Assembly: GCA_944390725.1 (NCBI GenBank)
Contig: CALXQU010000006.1
Span: 1-64,000 of the forward strand
From: an uncultured Spirochaetaceae bacterium
GTDB taxonomy: Bacteria > Spirochaetota > Spirochaetia > Sphaerochaetales > Sphaerochaetaceae
Reading direction: 5' to 3'
Length of the DNA: 64,000 nt
A program made the position numbers and the translations under genes. Position 1 is the first letter of the stretch. Every line of letters starts with the position of its first letter. Below are positions 31,999-40,243 of this stretch, piece by piece. A model generated the notes under the pieces. It searched no databases, was not told where the DNA came from, and saw only the letters and a program-made list of their open reading frames with translations.

Positions 31999-32457
31999 AT
32001 GAAAAGACTCGTAATTGTCCTATGTGTCCTGCTCTGCGCAGGATTCACGCTCTCTGCGGCAGCCAGCGTCAAGGCCGATGATATCGCTCTTGGCGCCATC
32101 AGCGCCGATACCGATTTCGGCGGGGTAAGCCTTGTCCTCGGGTCAGGTTCCGCTGAGGTCACGGCTGCCGGAAGCAATGACGCCGGGTATGCCAATGTGC
32201 TGACGCTTTCAGGCGATGCAGCGCTCTCGTTCCAGGCTTCAGCCGGTGAGATGATTTCCATAATCGGCGCAGTGCCGTCAGGCGATGAGCCGTTCGAGGT
32301 GATGATTTCATCTGATGCAGGTGCCGAAGTAGCCGGCGGAGAAGCCGCGGATGGAGGTGTCATGCTTGTCGAGCACCCTGCAGGGGATGATGGCATGTAT
32401 ATGGTCTGCTCCGCATATGGCAATCCGGTATCGATCTACCAGGTTACCGTAGAATAA
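31999..32457 (+). CDS. Small exported protein of unknown function
   Basis: 152 residues. A clear signal peptide (MKRLVIVLCVLLCAGFTLSA, cleavage likely after AAAS) without a fitting lipobox Cys suggests periplasmic or secreted location. The mature part is small, acidic and rich in Ala, Gly, Ser and Asp, with beta-strand-like alternation (GGVSLVLGSGSAEVTAAG) and no recognised domain. Just before the start, TCCTCC (31974-31979) can pair with the ribosome site GGAGGA (31987-31992), so translation may be controlled by a hairpin. A TATAAT at 31937-31942 is a candidate -10. Confidence 0.75.
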   Translation: MKRLVIVLCVLLCAGFTLSAAASVKADDIALGAISADTDFGGVSLVLGSGSAEVTAAGSNDAGYANVLTLSGDAALSFQASAGEMISIIGAVPSGDEPFEVMISSDAGAEVAGGEAADGGVMLVEHPAGDDGMYMVCSAYGNPVSIYQVTVE

Positions 32458-32514
32458 GCTAGGGCTTCCAATCACTGTATCCCGGGCCGCTATGCAATAC
32501 CGCATGGCGGCCTT

Positions 32515-33360
32515 TCATATGTTGAGCAGCAGGATTGCCGGGACTATCATGGCGATGCCCAGATAGCTCTGCCTGGAGAGGCGTTCCCGGAATATGATGG
32601 CGCTTGCTGCCATGACGATGAGGATCGCGCCCACGCTGTATATAGGATAGGCGATGTATGCGCTGACGCTAGGAAGCGATTTCAGCAGCAGGAGCGATGA
32701 CATGTAGTTGGGGATTCCCAGGGCCAGCCCTGCAGCCAGCTCCTTCCTGCCTATCCGTCCTTTCCCTGCTGACATGATGATGAGGCATGCGATGGAGGCG
32801 AAGATGAATGTGGCTCCCATGAACCAGTCGCCAAGGGCAGGAGGGCCGTATTCCTCGAATACCTTGAGCATGCTGTCCGCCGTCCCGTTGCAGAGCAGTC
32901 CCAGCAGTAGCAGGCCGAATGCAGGCCTGGCATGCGTAGCCTTGCCTCCCGGCTGGATATTCATCAGGAAGAAGGCTGCAAGCACCAGCAGTATGCCGAT
33001 AGCCTGCATTGCCGAGGGCCGTTCGCCGAATGCGATGACCGAAAGGCAGGTTGGCACCATGACGCCGAGGCGGGCGAAGGCCGACTGCAGTATGGCGCCG
33101 TCTCTTCTTACGTTGGCCTGGTTCAGGGCCATGCCGGCAAGATAGAGGAGCCCGTTCACGGCGGAGAATGCGATGCAGAGGCCGAAATCCCTGTCGATAG
33201 GAGGGAGAGGCTTCCCGGCCTGCATGATGATGAACGGTACCAGGCATGCCGCATAGTTTACGGCCAGCATGCCGTATCTGTCATATTCCCATTTCCCGCA
33301 GGCTTTCAGCACGATCGAGACCAGCGCGCTGCATGCAAGGCCTGCTATCAGATAGACCAT
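32515..33360 (-). CDS. EamA/DMT-type membrane transporter
   Basis: 281 residues with about ten hydrophobic helices in two five-helix halves, the EamA (drug/metabolite transporter) pattern: VNGLLYLAGMALNQANVRRD in the first half and the terminal AYIAYPIYSVGAILIVMAAS with FRERLSRQSYLGI. These proteins export or import small metabolites; the cargo is unknown. Start at 33360 follows GGAGGAGAGG; longer frames upstream overlap the divergent reductase and are rejected. Confidence 0.83.
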   Translation of the reverse strand: MVYLIAGLACSALVSIVLKACGKWEYDRYGMLAVNYAACLVPFIIMQAGKPLPPIDRDFGLCIAFSAVNGLLYLAGMALNQANVRRDGAILQSAFARLGVMVPTCLSVIAFGERPSAMQAIGILLVLAAFFLMNIQPGGKATHARPAFGLLLLGLLCNGTADSMLKVFEEYGPPALGDWFMGATFIFASIACLIIMSAGKGRIGRKELAAGLALGIPNYMSSLLLLKSLPSVSAYIAYPIYSVGAILIVMAASAIIFRERLSRQSYLGIAMIVPAILLLNI

Positions 33361-33424
33361 CCTCTCCTCCTGGACTTCAGGAGGGATTCTACCTGCCGTG
33401 GTGATGTGAGGCAAGAAGACGTAG

Positions 33425-33453
33425 TTGATTCCACCTCTCCCCGGGCCTATCAT
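33425..33453 (+). promoter_or_regulatory. Promoter for a leaderless FMN-reductase mRNA
   Basis: TTGATT (33425-33430), 17-nt spacer, TATCAT (33448-33453), then 7 nt to the ATG at 33461. Predicted transcription start coincides with the ATG; no ribosome site is present. Confidence 0.65.
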
Positions 33454-33460
33454 CAGAAGC

Positions 33461-34006
33461 ATGAAGAAGGTGCTTTTCATCTGCGGAAGCCTGCGCCGTG
33501 ACGGATTCAATATGCAGCTGCTGCGTCTGGCCTCGGAGCGTCTTCCGGCTTCGTGCAGCTGGTCATTCCTCTCCTATGGTGACCTGCCGCTGCTGGATCA
33601 GGATAAGGAATTCCCGGCTCCCGCTGCTGTTGCAAGGGTGAGGGCCGAGGTGGCCGGGGCCGATGCCCTCTGGATCGGCAGCCCTGAATACAACCACAGC
33701 TACAGCGCGGCGCTGAAGAACCTGGTTGACTGGCTTTCCCGTCCCGTGGAGCCTGGGGACTACTCGACGGCAGCAGGCAGGGGAAAGCTTGTGGCGATAA
33801 GCTCTGCAGCCGGTGCGTCCGGCGGCGCATTCTCCCTTGCGAAGCTGAGGGAGCTTCTCGTGATGCTGGGCTGCACGGTGCTGGAGGAAGAGACCCGCAT
33901 TCCGCTTGGCAAACGCTTCGGCCAGACGGCCCTGGCATTGCTTCCAGAGGAGGAAGCGATGCTGGAAAGGGAATGCAGCGCGCTCATTGCCCGCCTTGCC
34001 GATTGA
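33461..34006 (+). CDS. NADPH-dependent FMN reductase (flavodoxin-like)
   Basis: 181 residues of the NAD(P)H-dependent FMN reductase/YieF-ChrR family. FMN phosphate loop GSLRRDGFNMQLL (near 8-20) and SPEYNHSYSAALKNLVDWLS (near 80) are diagnostic. Members reduce FMN, quinones or metals such as chromate by hydride transfer. The ATG lacks a ribosome site but sits 7 nt after a good -10. Divergent from the EamA gene. Confidence 0.93.
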   Translation: MKKVLFICGSLRRDGFNMQLLRLASERLPASCSWSFLSYGDLPLLDQDKEFPAPAAVARVRAEVAGADALWIGSPEYNHSYSAALKNLVDWLSRPVEPGDYSTAAGRGKLVAISSAAGASGGAFSLAKLRELLVMLGCTVLEEETRIPLGKRFGQTALALLPEEEAMLERECSALIARLAD

Positions 34007-34148
34007 TGTCCGCAGGTCGGTATGGCGAGGTTGTCATCTGCATGGTCGATATCCTATTCCGCTGATTCTTCTGCATTTGATATATATCTAGGATATAATA
34101 TTCCGTATATGGATGTATAATATATGATATATCTGTTGACGGAAACGA

Positions 34149-34157
34149 TGCTATAAT
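34149..34157 (+). promoter_or_regulatory. Extended -10 promoter for a leaderless MBL gene
   Basis: TGCTATAAT is a perfect TGnTATAAT extended -10; the ATG at 34164 follows after 6 nt. No consensus -35 at 16-18 nt, as usual for extended -10 promoters. The upstream 60 nt are very AT-rich with further TATAAT-like sequences. Confidence 0.65.
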
Positions 34158-34163
34158 CCGCTT

Positions 34164-35045
34164 ATGTTCGAATTGGTGCAGGCTGCGGGAGGCAGCTATT
34201 ACATAGAGAGCCCTGCCAAGGTGGGGCTGGTCAGGCTGGACGGCGATGCAGTCTGCCTCATCGACAGCGGGAGCGATAAGGATGCCGGCAGGAAGATAAG
34301 GCAGCTTCTTGATGCGAATGGGTGGAAGCTTGAGTCGATCTACAATACCCATTCCAATGCGGACCATATCGGCGGCAACAGCTACCTGCAGCGGCAGACA
34401 GGCTGCAGGATATATGCGCCGGGGATGGAATGCTGCTTCACGAGGCATCCTGTGCTAGAGCCCTCGCTGCTCTATGGCGGCTGCCCGGGAAAGGACCTCA
34501 GGCATAAGTTCCTCATGGCCTCCTCAAGTGATGCGGAGCCGCTGTCCGATGCCGTGCTGCCTGAGGGCATGTCCATCATCCCGCTTCCGGGCCACTTCCT
34601 CGATATGGTCGGGTTCCGTACCTCTGATGATGCTGTATACCTCGCTGACTGCCTTGCCAGCCGCGAGACGCTGGATAAGTACGGCCTCACGTTCATATAC
34701 GATGTCGGTGCATATATCTCCACGCTGGAGATGGTCAGGGATATGGAGGCACGGATCTTCATCCCGTCCCATGCTGCCGCATGCGAGGACATCTCGGAGC
34801 TTGCCTGCTATAACATCGCCAAGGTCGACGAGGCAGCTGAGAGGATCTGCGCAGCCTGTGCCGAGCCGCTGTCATCGGATGAGGTCATCAGGCGCATGTT
34901 CATCTCATATGGCCTGAAGATGAGCATGGAGCAGTATGTGCTGGTCGGCAGCACTGTCAGGTCGTATCTCTCATGGCTCAGGGACTCTGGGCGCGTCGAG
35001 GTGCTGATTGAGGATTCGATGGTGCTCTGGAGGCGTATAGGCTAG
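34164..35045 (+). CDS. Metallo-beta-lactamase-fold hydrolase
   Basis: 293 residues. The MBL metal motif HxHxDH reads His63-Ser-Asn65-Ala-Asp67-His68 (NTHSNADHIGG), so the second histidine is Asn; a similar HSNADH form occurs in a subset of the family. Later ligands are visible in LPLPGHFLDMVGF and AVYLADCLASRE, and FIPSHA. A C-terminal helical region (EPLSSDEVIRRMF) resembles the winged-helix tail common in this fold. Substrate unknown (glyoxalase-II-like thioester or lactone hydrolysis is possible). No ribosome site; leaderless by promoter position. Confidence 0.86.
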   Translation: MFELVQAAGGSYYIESPAKVGLVRLDGDAVCLIDSGSDKDAGRKIRQLLDANGWKLESIYNTHSNADHIGGNSYLQRQTGCRIYAPGMECCFTRHPVLEPSLLYGGCPGKDLRHKFLMASSSDAEPLSDAVLPEGMSIIPLPGHFLDMVGFRTSDDAVYLADCLASRETLDKYGLTFIYDVGAYISTLEMVRDMEARIFIPSHAAACEDISELACYNIAKVDEAAERICAACAEPLSSDEVIRRMFISYGLKMSMEQYVLVGSTVRSYLSWLRDSGRVEVLIEDSMVLWRRIG

Positions 35046-35054
35046 AGCCTGCGT

Positions 35055-35567
35055 TCAGGTGCCTTGCCAGCTTCCGAACGGGAGCTCATAGGCAGGCTTG
35101 GCATCGCCTGCGAAGAACACATGGCCTGTGTGGATGAAGCCTAGCTTGGGAAGCAGATGGAGCATGATGGGGTTCGACCGGTCCGTATCGATCCGCAGCG
35201 ATATGGCGCCTTTCTCCCTGCCGAGGCGGACTGCCTCGCCGATGATGGCGCGGAAAAGCCCCTTGCCCCTCCATCTGTCGGAGAGCGCCATCCTGTGAAT
35301 GGCGATGTATGGCCCTTCTGTGATCCAGGCACCCGTAATATGTGTATATGAGTCATCATGGGTGACGATTGCCATGTATCCTGCAGCTTCGCCATCGATG
35401 GAGATGATGTATCCGATGCCGTTCCGTATATCTTCCTCGATGAGGGGACGTGACGGATAGCCTCCCGCCCACTGCCTGTTGCCATAGCTGAGCTGGAAGC
35501 GCCTGGCCTCCTCGATTATCCCCATTATCCTCTCGATATCGCTTTCTGATGCGGGTATGATTGGCAT
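35055..35567 (-). CDS. GNAT family N-acetyltransferase
   Basis: 170 residues. Acetyl-CoA-binding segment is YIAIHRMALSDRWRGKGLF (near 86-104; R-x-x-G-x-G/A form RGKGLF), followed by LRIDTDRSNPIMLHLLPKLG and GFIHTG. Acceptor substrate unknown. AGGAGAAAG precedes the ATG. It is convergent with the MBL gene (9-nt gap) and divergent from trkH. Confidence 0.92.
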   Translation of the reverse strand: MPIIPASESDIERIMGIIEEARRFQLSYGNRQWAGGYPSRPLIEEDIRNGIGYIISIDGEAAGYMAIVTHDDSYTHITGAWITEGPYIAIHRMALSDRWRGKGLFRAIIGEAVRLGREKGAISLRIDTDRSNPIMLHLLPKLGFIHTGHVFFAGDAKPAYELPFGSWQGT

Positions 35568-35632
35568 GCTTTCTCCTATGGGATAGTATACAGCAGGAGG
35601 GGTAGGGCGGCAGTCCGGCTGAAGGCATTCCT

Positions 35633-37087
35633 ATGGATTACAGATCGATTACGAGGTTCCTTGGCTTCATCATGCTTTTCATCGCCATCCTCATGCTTGT
35701 GCCGCTGGCTATCGCCCATGCCTACGGCGAGGAGGCGTCGTATGCGGGATTCCTGAAGACGATCATCCTCATGCTGCTGGTCTCCCTGGCAGCAATCCTC
35801 TCCACCCTGAGCCGCAGGGGGATGAATATAGGGTCGAAGGAGGCGGTGCTGGTCGTCACGCTCACATGGATCGTCATGACGGCATTCGGCGCCCTGCCGA
35901 TGTATCTCTCCGGTGCGATGGACTCATATGCGGAATGCTTCTTCGAGATCATGTCCGGCTTCACGACGGCAGGTTCCACCATCCTCTCGGATATCGAATC
36001 GCTCGATATGTCCATCCTCTTCTGGAGAAGCCTCACGAACTGGCTTGGCGGCATGGGAGTCGTCATCCTCTTCGTTGCCGTGCTACCTATATTCGGCGTG
36101 AAGGGCAATGCCCTTGTCGGCGCTGAGGCGGTAGGCCCTTCGAAATCCAAGCTGACGCCGACTATCAGGGGGACGGCGATGGCGCTCTGGCTGATCTATA
36201 TAGGCCTGTCGGTGGCCGAGACGCTGCTGCTCCTGCTCGGAGGCCTGGACTGGTTCAATGCCCTCACGGTGATGTTCGGCACTATAGGCGCGGCGGGATT
36301 CGCCCCTATCAGCGCATCGATCGCGGGGTACCATAGCGCATATGTCGAGTGGGTCTGCATAGTCTTCATGCTCCTTGCCGGCATCAATTTCTCGATATTC
36401 TTCTTCCTGGTCAGGGGACAGTTCAGGAAGGCTTCCTCCAACAGCGAGCTCCGTCTCTATCTTGCCTTCATCGCCATCTCGGCTGCCCTTATCTCCATCC
36501 AGCTCATCGCAAAGGGCGTCTATACGACGGTTCCGCAGGCTGTGCGCCAGGCGCTTTTCCATACCGTGTCCATGATCACCACCACGGGATTCGTCGCCGA
36601 TGAGTTCAATGCATGGCCGATGTTCTCGCAGATGCTTCTCTTCATGCTCTGCTTCATCGGCGCCTGCTCAGGGTCTGCCGGCGGCGGCATCAAGGTGGTC
36701 AGGATCGGCGTAATGATGAGGCTAGGCTACAATGCTATGCTCAGCCGCATCCATCCCAACTCAGTCAGCCCCGTCTCCCTTGGGGCGGAGCAGATCGATG
36801 ACAAGACGGCCTTCTCCATAGCGGGATACATAGGCTGCTACTTCGCGACGCTGTTCGCGGGAGCGGCCGTCATCGGCCTGACCGATATGGATTTCCTCAC
36901 CTGCTTCATCTCGGTCTTCCTCTGCCTGGGCAACCTCGGCACCGGCATCGGCGGCCTGGGCTCCGGATTCTCCTATGGCGCGTTCCCTGACTGGTCGCTG
37001 TGGGTATTCTCCTTCCTGATGCTGGCCGGCAGGCTTGAGTTCTATACTGTCTATACCCTTTTCACGCGGACGTTCTGGAGAAGATGA
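35633..37087 (+). CDS. trkH: Trk potassium uptake protein, membrane subunit (copy 1)
   Basis: 484-residue TrkH/KtrB-type K+ channel-like transporter. Typical segments: FEIMSGFTTAGSTILSDIES (pore loop 1), SLTNWLGGMGVVILFVAVLP, GTIGAAGFAPISAS (loop 2), TVSMITTTGFVADEFNAWP (loop 3), and GSAGGGIKVVRI with CLGNLGTGIGGLGS (loop 4). All four selectivity-loop glycines appear present. TrkA follows 13 nt downstream. A second trkH-trkA set with reversed order lies at 43.4-46.2 kb; the two TrkH proteins align along their length but differ substantially. Confidence 0.95.
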   Translation: MDYRSITRFLGFIMLFIAILMLVPLAIAHAYGEEASYAGFLKTIILMLLVSLAAILSTLSRRGMNIGSKEAVLVVTLTWIVMTAFGALPMYLSGAMDSYAECFFEIMSGFTTAGSTILSDIESLDMSILFWRSLTNWLGGMGVVILFVAVLPIFGVKGNALVGAEAVGPSKSKLTPTIRGTAMALWLIYIGLSVAETLLLLLGGLDWFNALTVMFGTIGAAGFAPISASIAGYHSAYVEWVCIVFMLLAGINFSIFFFLVRGQFRKASSNSELRLYLAFIAISAALISIQLIAKGVYTTVPQAVRQALFHTVSMITTTGFVADEFNAWPMFSQMLLFMLCFIGACSGSAGGGIKVVRIGVMMRLGYNAMLSRIHPNSVSPVSLGAEQIDDKTAFSIAGYIGCYFATLFAGAAVIGLTDMDFLTCFISVFLCLGNLGTGIGGLGSGFSYGAFPDWSLWVFSFLMLAGRLEFYTVYTLFTRTFWRR

Positions 37088-37100
37088 GGATGGAGGTGGC

Positions 37101-38465
37101 ATGAGAGTCGTCATACTTGGAGCCGGAAGGCGCGGGCTGAGGCTCGCGCAGCATCTGATAGATGAGAGGAAGTCAGTCGTCTTCCTCGACAGCAGCAGCG
37201 AGAGATGCAGCGCGGCTACGGCCAAGCTCGACTGCATGTCGGTCTGCGGGTCGGCTACCGATATCGAGATGCTCAGGGAGGCTGGCTGCGAGGGAGCGGA
37301 GGCCGTCATCGCCGTCACGGACAGCGATGAGACGAATCTCGTCGCCTGCGGGATAATAGCCTCCTCGTTCCATGATGTCGGCATGACGATTGCCGCGATA
37401 AGGAGCATAAACTACCTCGGTTCCGGCCTCAGCGGCGATATCCTGGGCATCTCCCATATCGTGAACCCGGAGCAGGAGGCGGCCGCGAAGATCAACGGCA
37501 TCATCGAGACGGGGCTCTTCCGTGACTTCGAGTACTTCCCGTATGCGGAGTTCATGATGTTCTCCAGGAAGATCGAGAGGGGCAGCCTCTTCGATGGGAG
37601 GTCCATCGCCGATATAAGGCATACGATTCCCGGGCGCTTCGTCGTCATAGGGATAAGGAGGAAGGGCAGGGTCTTCTCGCCATCGGGGGATACTGTCGTC
37701 CGCGAGGGCGATGAGCTCGCGCTCGTGGTGGATGATGATGAGTCTAGCGAGATCTATACCAGGCTTTCGGATGTCCGTCCTTCGCGCATCAGGCGCATAG
37801 TCATGGTCGGCGGCACGCGCATAGCCCGCTTCGCGCTGCTTTCCATGGAGGAGTCCATGAGGCGCAATGTGATACTCGTCGACAAGGACCTTGCCGTATG
37901 CGGGCGGTTCGCGAGGGACTTCCCTGATATCGTGGTGCTCAACGGCGCCATCTCGGATGAGGGGTTCTGGGAAGAGGAGAGGCTCTATCAGTCTGACCTC
38001 CTTATCTCGGTGACGGACAATGATGAGCTGAATATCATCGCGGCAAGCTATGCCAAGAGGATGGGGACGAAGAGGGCCGTATCGCTGATCAAGACGAACA
38101 ACAGCTATATAGCGCTGGCAGAGGCGATGGATATCGACGGGGTCATATCGACGACGAACGCCACGGTAGATGCCATCGTCCGCTATCTCCGGAGCGACAG
38201 GATCCAGAGCCTCCATACCCTCTTCGACGGGCAGCTCGAGGTCTATGAATACGAGGTGACCGATGGCTTCATGCATGTCGGGCATAAGCTCCGTGATATA
38301 GACTTCAAGGGCAAGCTCACGATCGCGGGGGTCAAGCGCGCGGGAGGCAAGGACAACTTCATCCCTGACGGGAACTACAGGATAGAGCCTGGCGATACCC
38401 TGCTGATCTCGGCGACGCATGCGAACTATGCATATGCCGAGAAGGTACTCACTTCCTCCATGTGA
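37101..38465 (+). CDS. trkA: Trk regulatory NAD-binding subunit (copy 1)
   Basis: 454 residues in the TrkA layout of two Rossmann (RCK_N) domains each followed by an RCK_C domain. First dinucleotide motif VVILGAGRRGLRLAQHL, second RRIVMVGGTRIARFALLSM near residue 230. It gates TrkH in response to nucleotides. The ATG at 37101 has GGAGGTGG; upstream in-frame codons belong to trkH and are rejected. The unusual GAGRRG (instead of GAGxVG) is shared with the second TrkA copy, so the two are close paralogues. Confidence 0.95.
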   Translation: MRVVILGAGRRGLRLAQHLIDERKSVVFLDSSSERCSAATAKLDCMSVCGSATDIEMLREAGCEGAEAVIAVTDSDETNLVACGIIASSFHDVGMTIAAIRSINYLGSGLSGDILGISHIVNPEQEAAAKINGIIETGLFRDFEYFPYAEFMMFSRKIERGSLFDGRSIADIRHTIPGRFVVIGIRRKGRVFSPSGDTVVREGDELALVVDDDESSEIYTRLSDVRPSRIRRIVMVGGTRIARFALLSMEESMRRNVILVDKDLAVCGRFARDFPDIVVLNGAISDEGFWEEERLYQSDLLISVTDNDELNIIAASYAKRMGTKRAVSLIKTNNSYIALAEAMDIDGVISTTNATVDAIVRYLRSDRIQSLHTLFDGQLEVYEYEVTDGFMHVGHKLRDIDFKGKLTIAGVKRAGGKDNFIPDGNYRIEPGDTLLISATHANYAYAEKVLTSSM

Positions 38466-38473
38466 ATTTCCGC

Positions 38474-38503
38474 TTGCATGCCTTTTTGCCTGGATGGTAT
38501 CTT
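38474..38503 (+). promoter_or_regulatory. Promoter for a leaderless ketopantoate-reductase mRNA
   Basis: TTGCAT (38474-38479), 18-nt spacer, TATCTT (38498-38503), then 6 nt to ATG at 38510. A second ATG at 38522 is immediately preceded by AAAGGAG and is badly spaced, supporting the leaderless start. Confidence 0.5.
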
Positions 38504-38509
38504 GGGTGT

Positions 38510-39424
38510 ATGGGAAAGGAGATGCATGTATCTATCATAGGGGATGGCGCGATGGGCGTGCTTTTCGGCTCGCTTCTCTCCGCTGTCTGCCATACCGCCG
38601 TCTTCTCCCGCAATGAGGAGCGCTGCCGCCTGCGCAATAGTGCCGGCATCACCGTCTCCGGCGATGAGCGCGTCTTCCATCCGCTCTTCACGTCGGATAA
38701 GGAGCTCATGAGGCAGTCGGACCTCGTCATCATCTTCGTCAAATCCGCTTCCACGCGCCAGGTCCTCAGTGAGTATGGGCCGTTCATTGCCGATGATGCC
38801 TATGTGATGACGCTGCAGAACGGCGCGGGTCATCTTGAGGAGCTGGAGGGGTTCTTCCCAGCCAGCCGCATCGTGATAGGCGTCACCGAGCATAATGCAT
38901 CCCTTGCCGATGAGTGCAGGGTGAACCATGGAGGGACAGGGCCCACAGCCATAGGCATGAAGGACGGCGAGCCTCCAGCCTGGATCCCTGAGATCCTAAG
39001 GGAGGCATCCTTCGAGACATCCGTCTCCGGCTCTGTCATGCGCAGCGTCTGGCGCAAGCTGCTGACGAACTCGTCGCTCAGCACCGCTACCGCATTGCTT
39101 ATGTGCCCGATTGATGGCCTGAAAGGCGATGCGGCGTTCGCTTTGGTCGCCAATCTCCTCCGGGAGGCTGTCGATGCGGCAGAGTGCGATGGCTACAGCT
39201 TCTCATATGGCGATGTGCTGTCCCAGCTCAGGGCCAAGGTCGAATCCAGCCATGGCGCCTATACGTCGATATACAGCGACCTGAGGAGCGGGCGCAGGAC
39301 GGAAGTGGATTACATCTCAGGGTACGTGGCGGCGCGCGGCGTGGCAGGAGGCCTTGCCATGGCTTACCAGAGGGCCGCTGTCGATATCATACATGCGAAA
39401 GAGGGAATAAGCAGCGATTGCTGA
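38510..39424 (+). CDS. 2-dehydropantoate 2-reductase-family protein
   Basis: 304 residues of the ApbA/PanE family. NADP motif IIGDGAMGVLFGSLLS at the N-terminus, HNASLADECRVNHGGTGPTA and VMRSVWRKLLTNSSLSTATA (Lys of the catalytic helix) are recognisable. Family members reduce ketopantoate or other 2-keto acids. It lies between the first trk pair and a cyclase-TRAP unit, so it may belong to hydroxy-acid metabolism instead of pantothenate synthesis (inference). Start uncertain: 38510 or 38522. Confidence 0.88.
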   Translation: MGKEMHVSIIGDGAMGVLFGSLLSAVCHTAVFSRNEERCRLRNSAGITVSGDERVFHPLFTSDKELMRQSDLVIIFVKSASTRQVLSEYGPFIADDAYVMTLQNGAGHLEELEGFFPASRIVIGVTEHNASLADECRVNHGGTGPTAIGMKDGEPPAWIPEILREASFETSVSGSVMRSVWRKLLTNSSLSTATALLMCPIDGLKGDAAFALVANLLREAVDAAECDGYSFSYGDVLSQLRAKVESSHGAYTSIYSDLRSGRRTEVDYISGYVAARGVAGGLAMAYQRAAVDIIHAKEGISSDC

Positions 39425-39434
39425 AGGAGTTTAT

Positions 39435-40124
39435 ATGGATGTTGTTTACAGACTTGGGGACCTGAGGGTCATCGACCTGACGAAGCCGCTTGATCCGAAG
39501 ACGGAGACGAGGAGATGCCATCTCTTCAGGTTCAATACGGGAGGGCTGATCCCTGATTTCCATACGATAATGGATCTTACCAGTCATCTCGGGACGCACT
39601 GCGAGTGCCCATACCACCACAATGATGACTGGCCGAGCGTCGCAGAGGTGCCGCTCGACCGCTTCCTCGGCCGTGCCCTCTATGTTGATTTCAAGGATGC
39701 GGAGCCGCGCAGCTACGTGACGCCAGAGCTCCTTGACAGGTACTGCCTGCCGAAGATGAAGGACGATACGATCGTCATCCTTGACAGCCCCTATAGGATC
39801 CCTCCGTTCACCGAGAAGACGAACACCGCGGAGGACCAGCGCCTCAGGGTGTCCGAAGAGACCGCCGTCTGGCTCCGCGACCACAAGGCCAAGTGCATCG
39901 GCTTCGGCGATGGTGTCTCCGTCGAGAGCTCCAATGAGGATATCAAGCCATTCCATGATGTCCTCCTTGCCGAGAACATCACCTTCCTTGAGGTGCTGAA
40001 GAACCTCGACAGGCTTGAGAGCGATGTCTTCTTCATGTCGTATGCCCCGCTCCCGATCATGGGCCTTGACTCATGCCCGGTGCGCGCATATGCGATAGAG
40101 GGGCTTCCCGGATTCACCGGGTGA
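39435..40124 (+). CDS. Cyclase-family (kynurenine formamidase-like) hydrolase
   Basis: 229 residues. The zinc motif HxGTHxDxPxH reads HLGTHCECPYHH (near 52-63), with Glu replacing the usual Asp; VIDLTKPLDP opens the domain. Members hydrolyse N-formylkynurenine, isatin or cyclic amides and lactones. Immediately upstream of a TRAP transporter, it could act on the imported compound. Eleven nt from the reductase gene, so probably co-transcribed with it. Confidence 0.87.
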   Translation: MDVVYRLGDLRVIDLTKPLDPKTETRRCHLFRFNTGGLIPDFHTIMDLTSHLGTHCECPYHHNDDWPSVAEVPLDRFLGRALYVDFKDAEPRSYVTPELLDRYCLPKMKDDTIVILDSPYRIPPFTEKTNTAEDQRLRVSEETAVWLRDHKAKCIGFGDGVSVESSNEDIKPFHDVLLAENITFLEVLKNLDRLESDVFFMSYAPLPIMGLDSCPVRAYAIEGLPGFTG

Positions 40125-40131
40125 CAGGTAC

Positions 40132-40152
40132 GGGCCGGCATCAGCCGGTCCC
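40132..40152 (+). terminator. Hairpin after the cyclase gene
   Basis: GGGCCGGC and GCCGGTCCC pair around ATCA with one bulged base; only GGATTTGCC follows, so it is a weak terminator candidate. Confidence 0.4.
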
Positions 40153-40243
40153 GGATTTGCCCTGCATTTTCCAAATAACTTGCAAAGAATCCGTTTATAT
40201 CCGAAAATTATCAGGCATAGTTTGTTTCTTTAAGGAGGAGACA

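Noticed and set aside
37173..38420. 415-residue open frame antisense to trkA
   Set aside because: Composition (long runs rich in Arg, Asp, Glu, His) is typical of the antisense of a GC-rich gene; no domain, ribosome site or promoter, and the sense gene is clearly TrkA.
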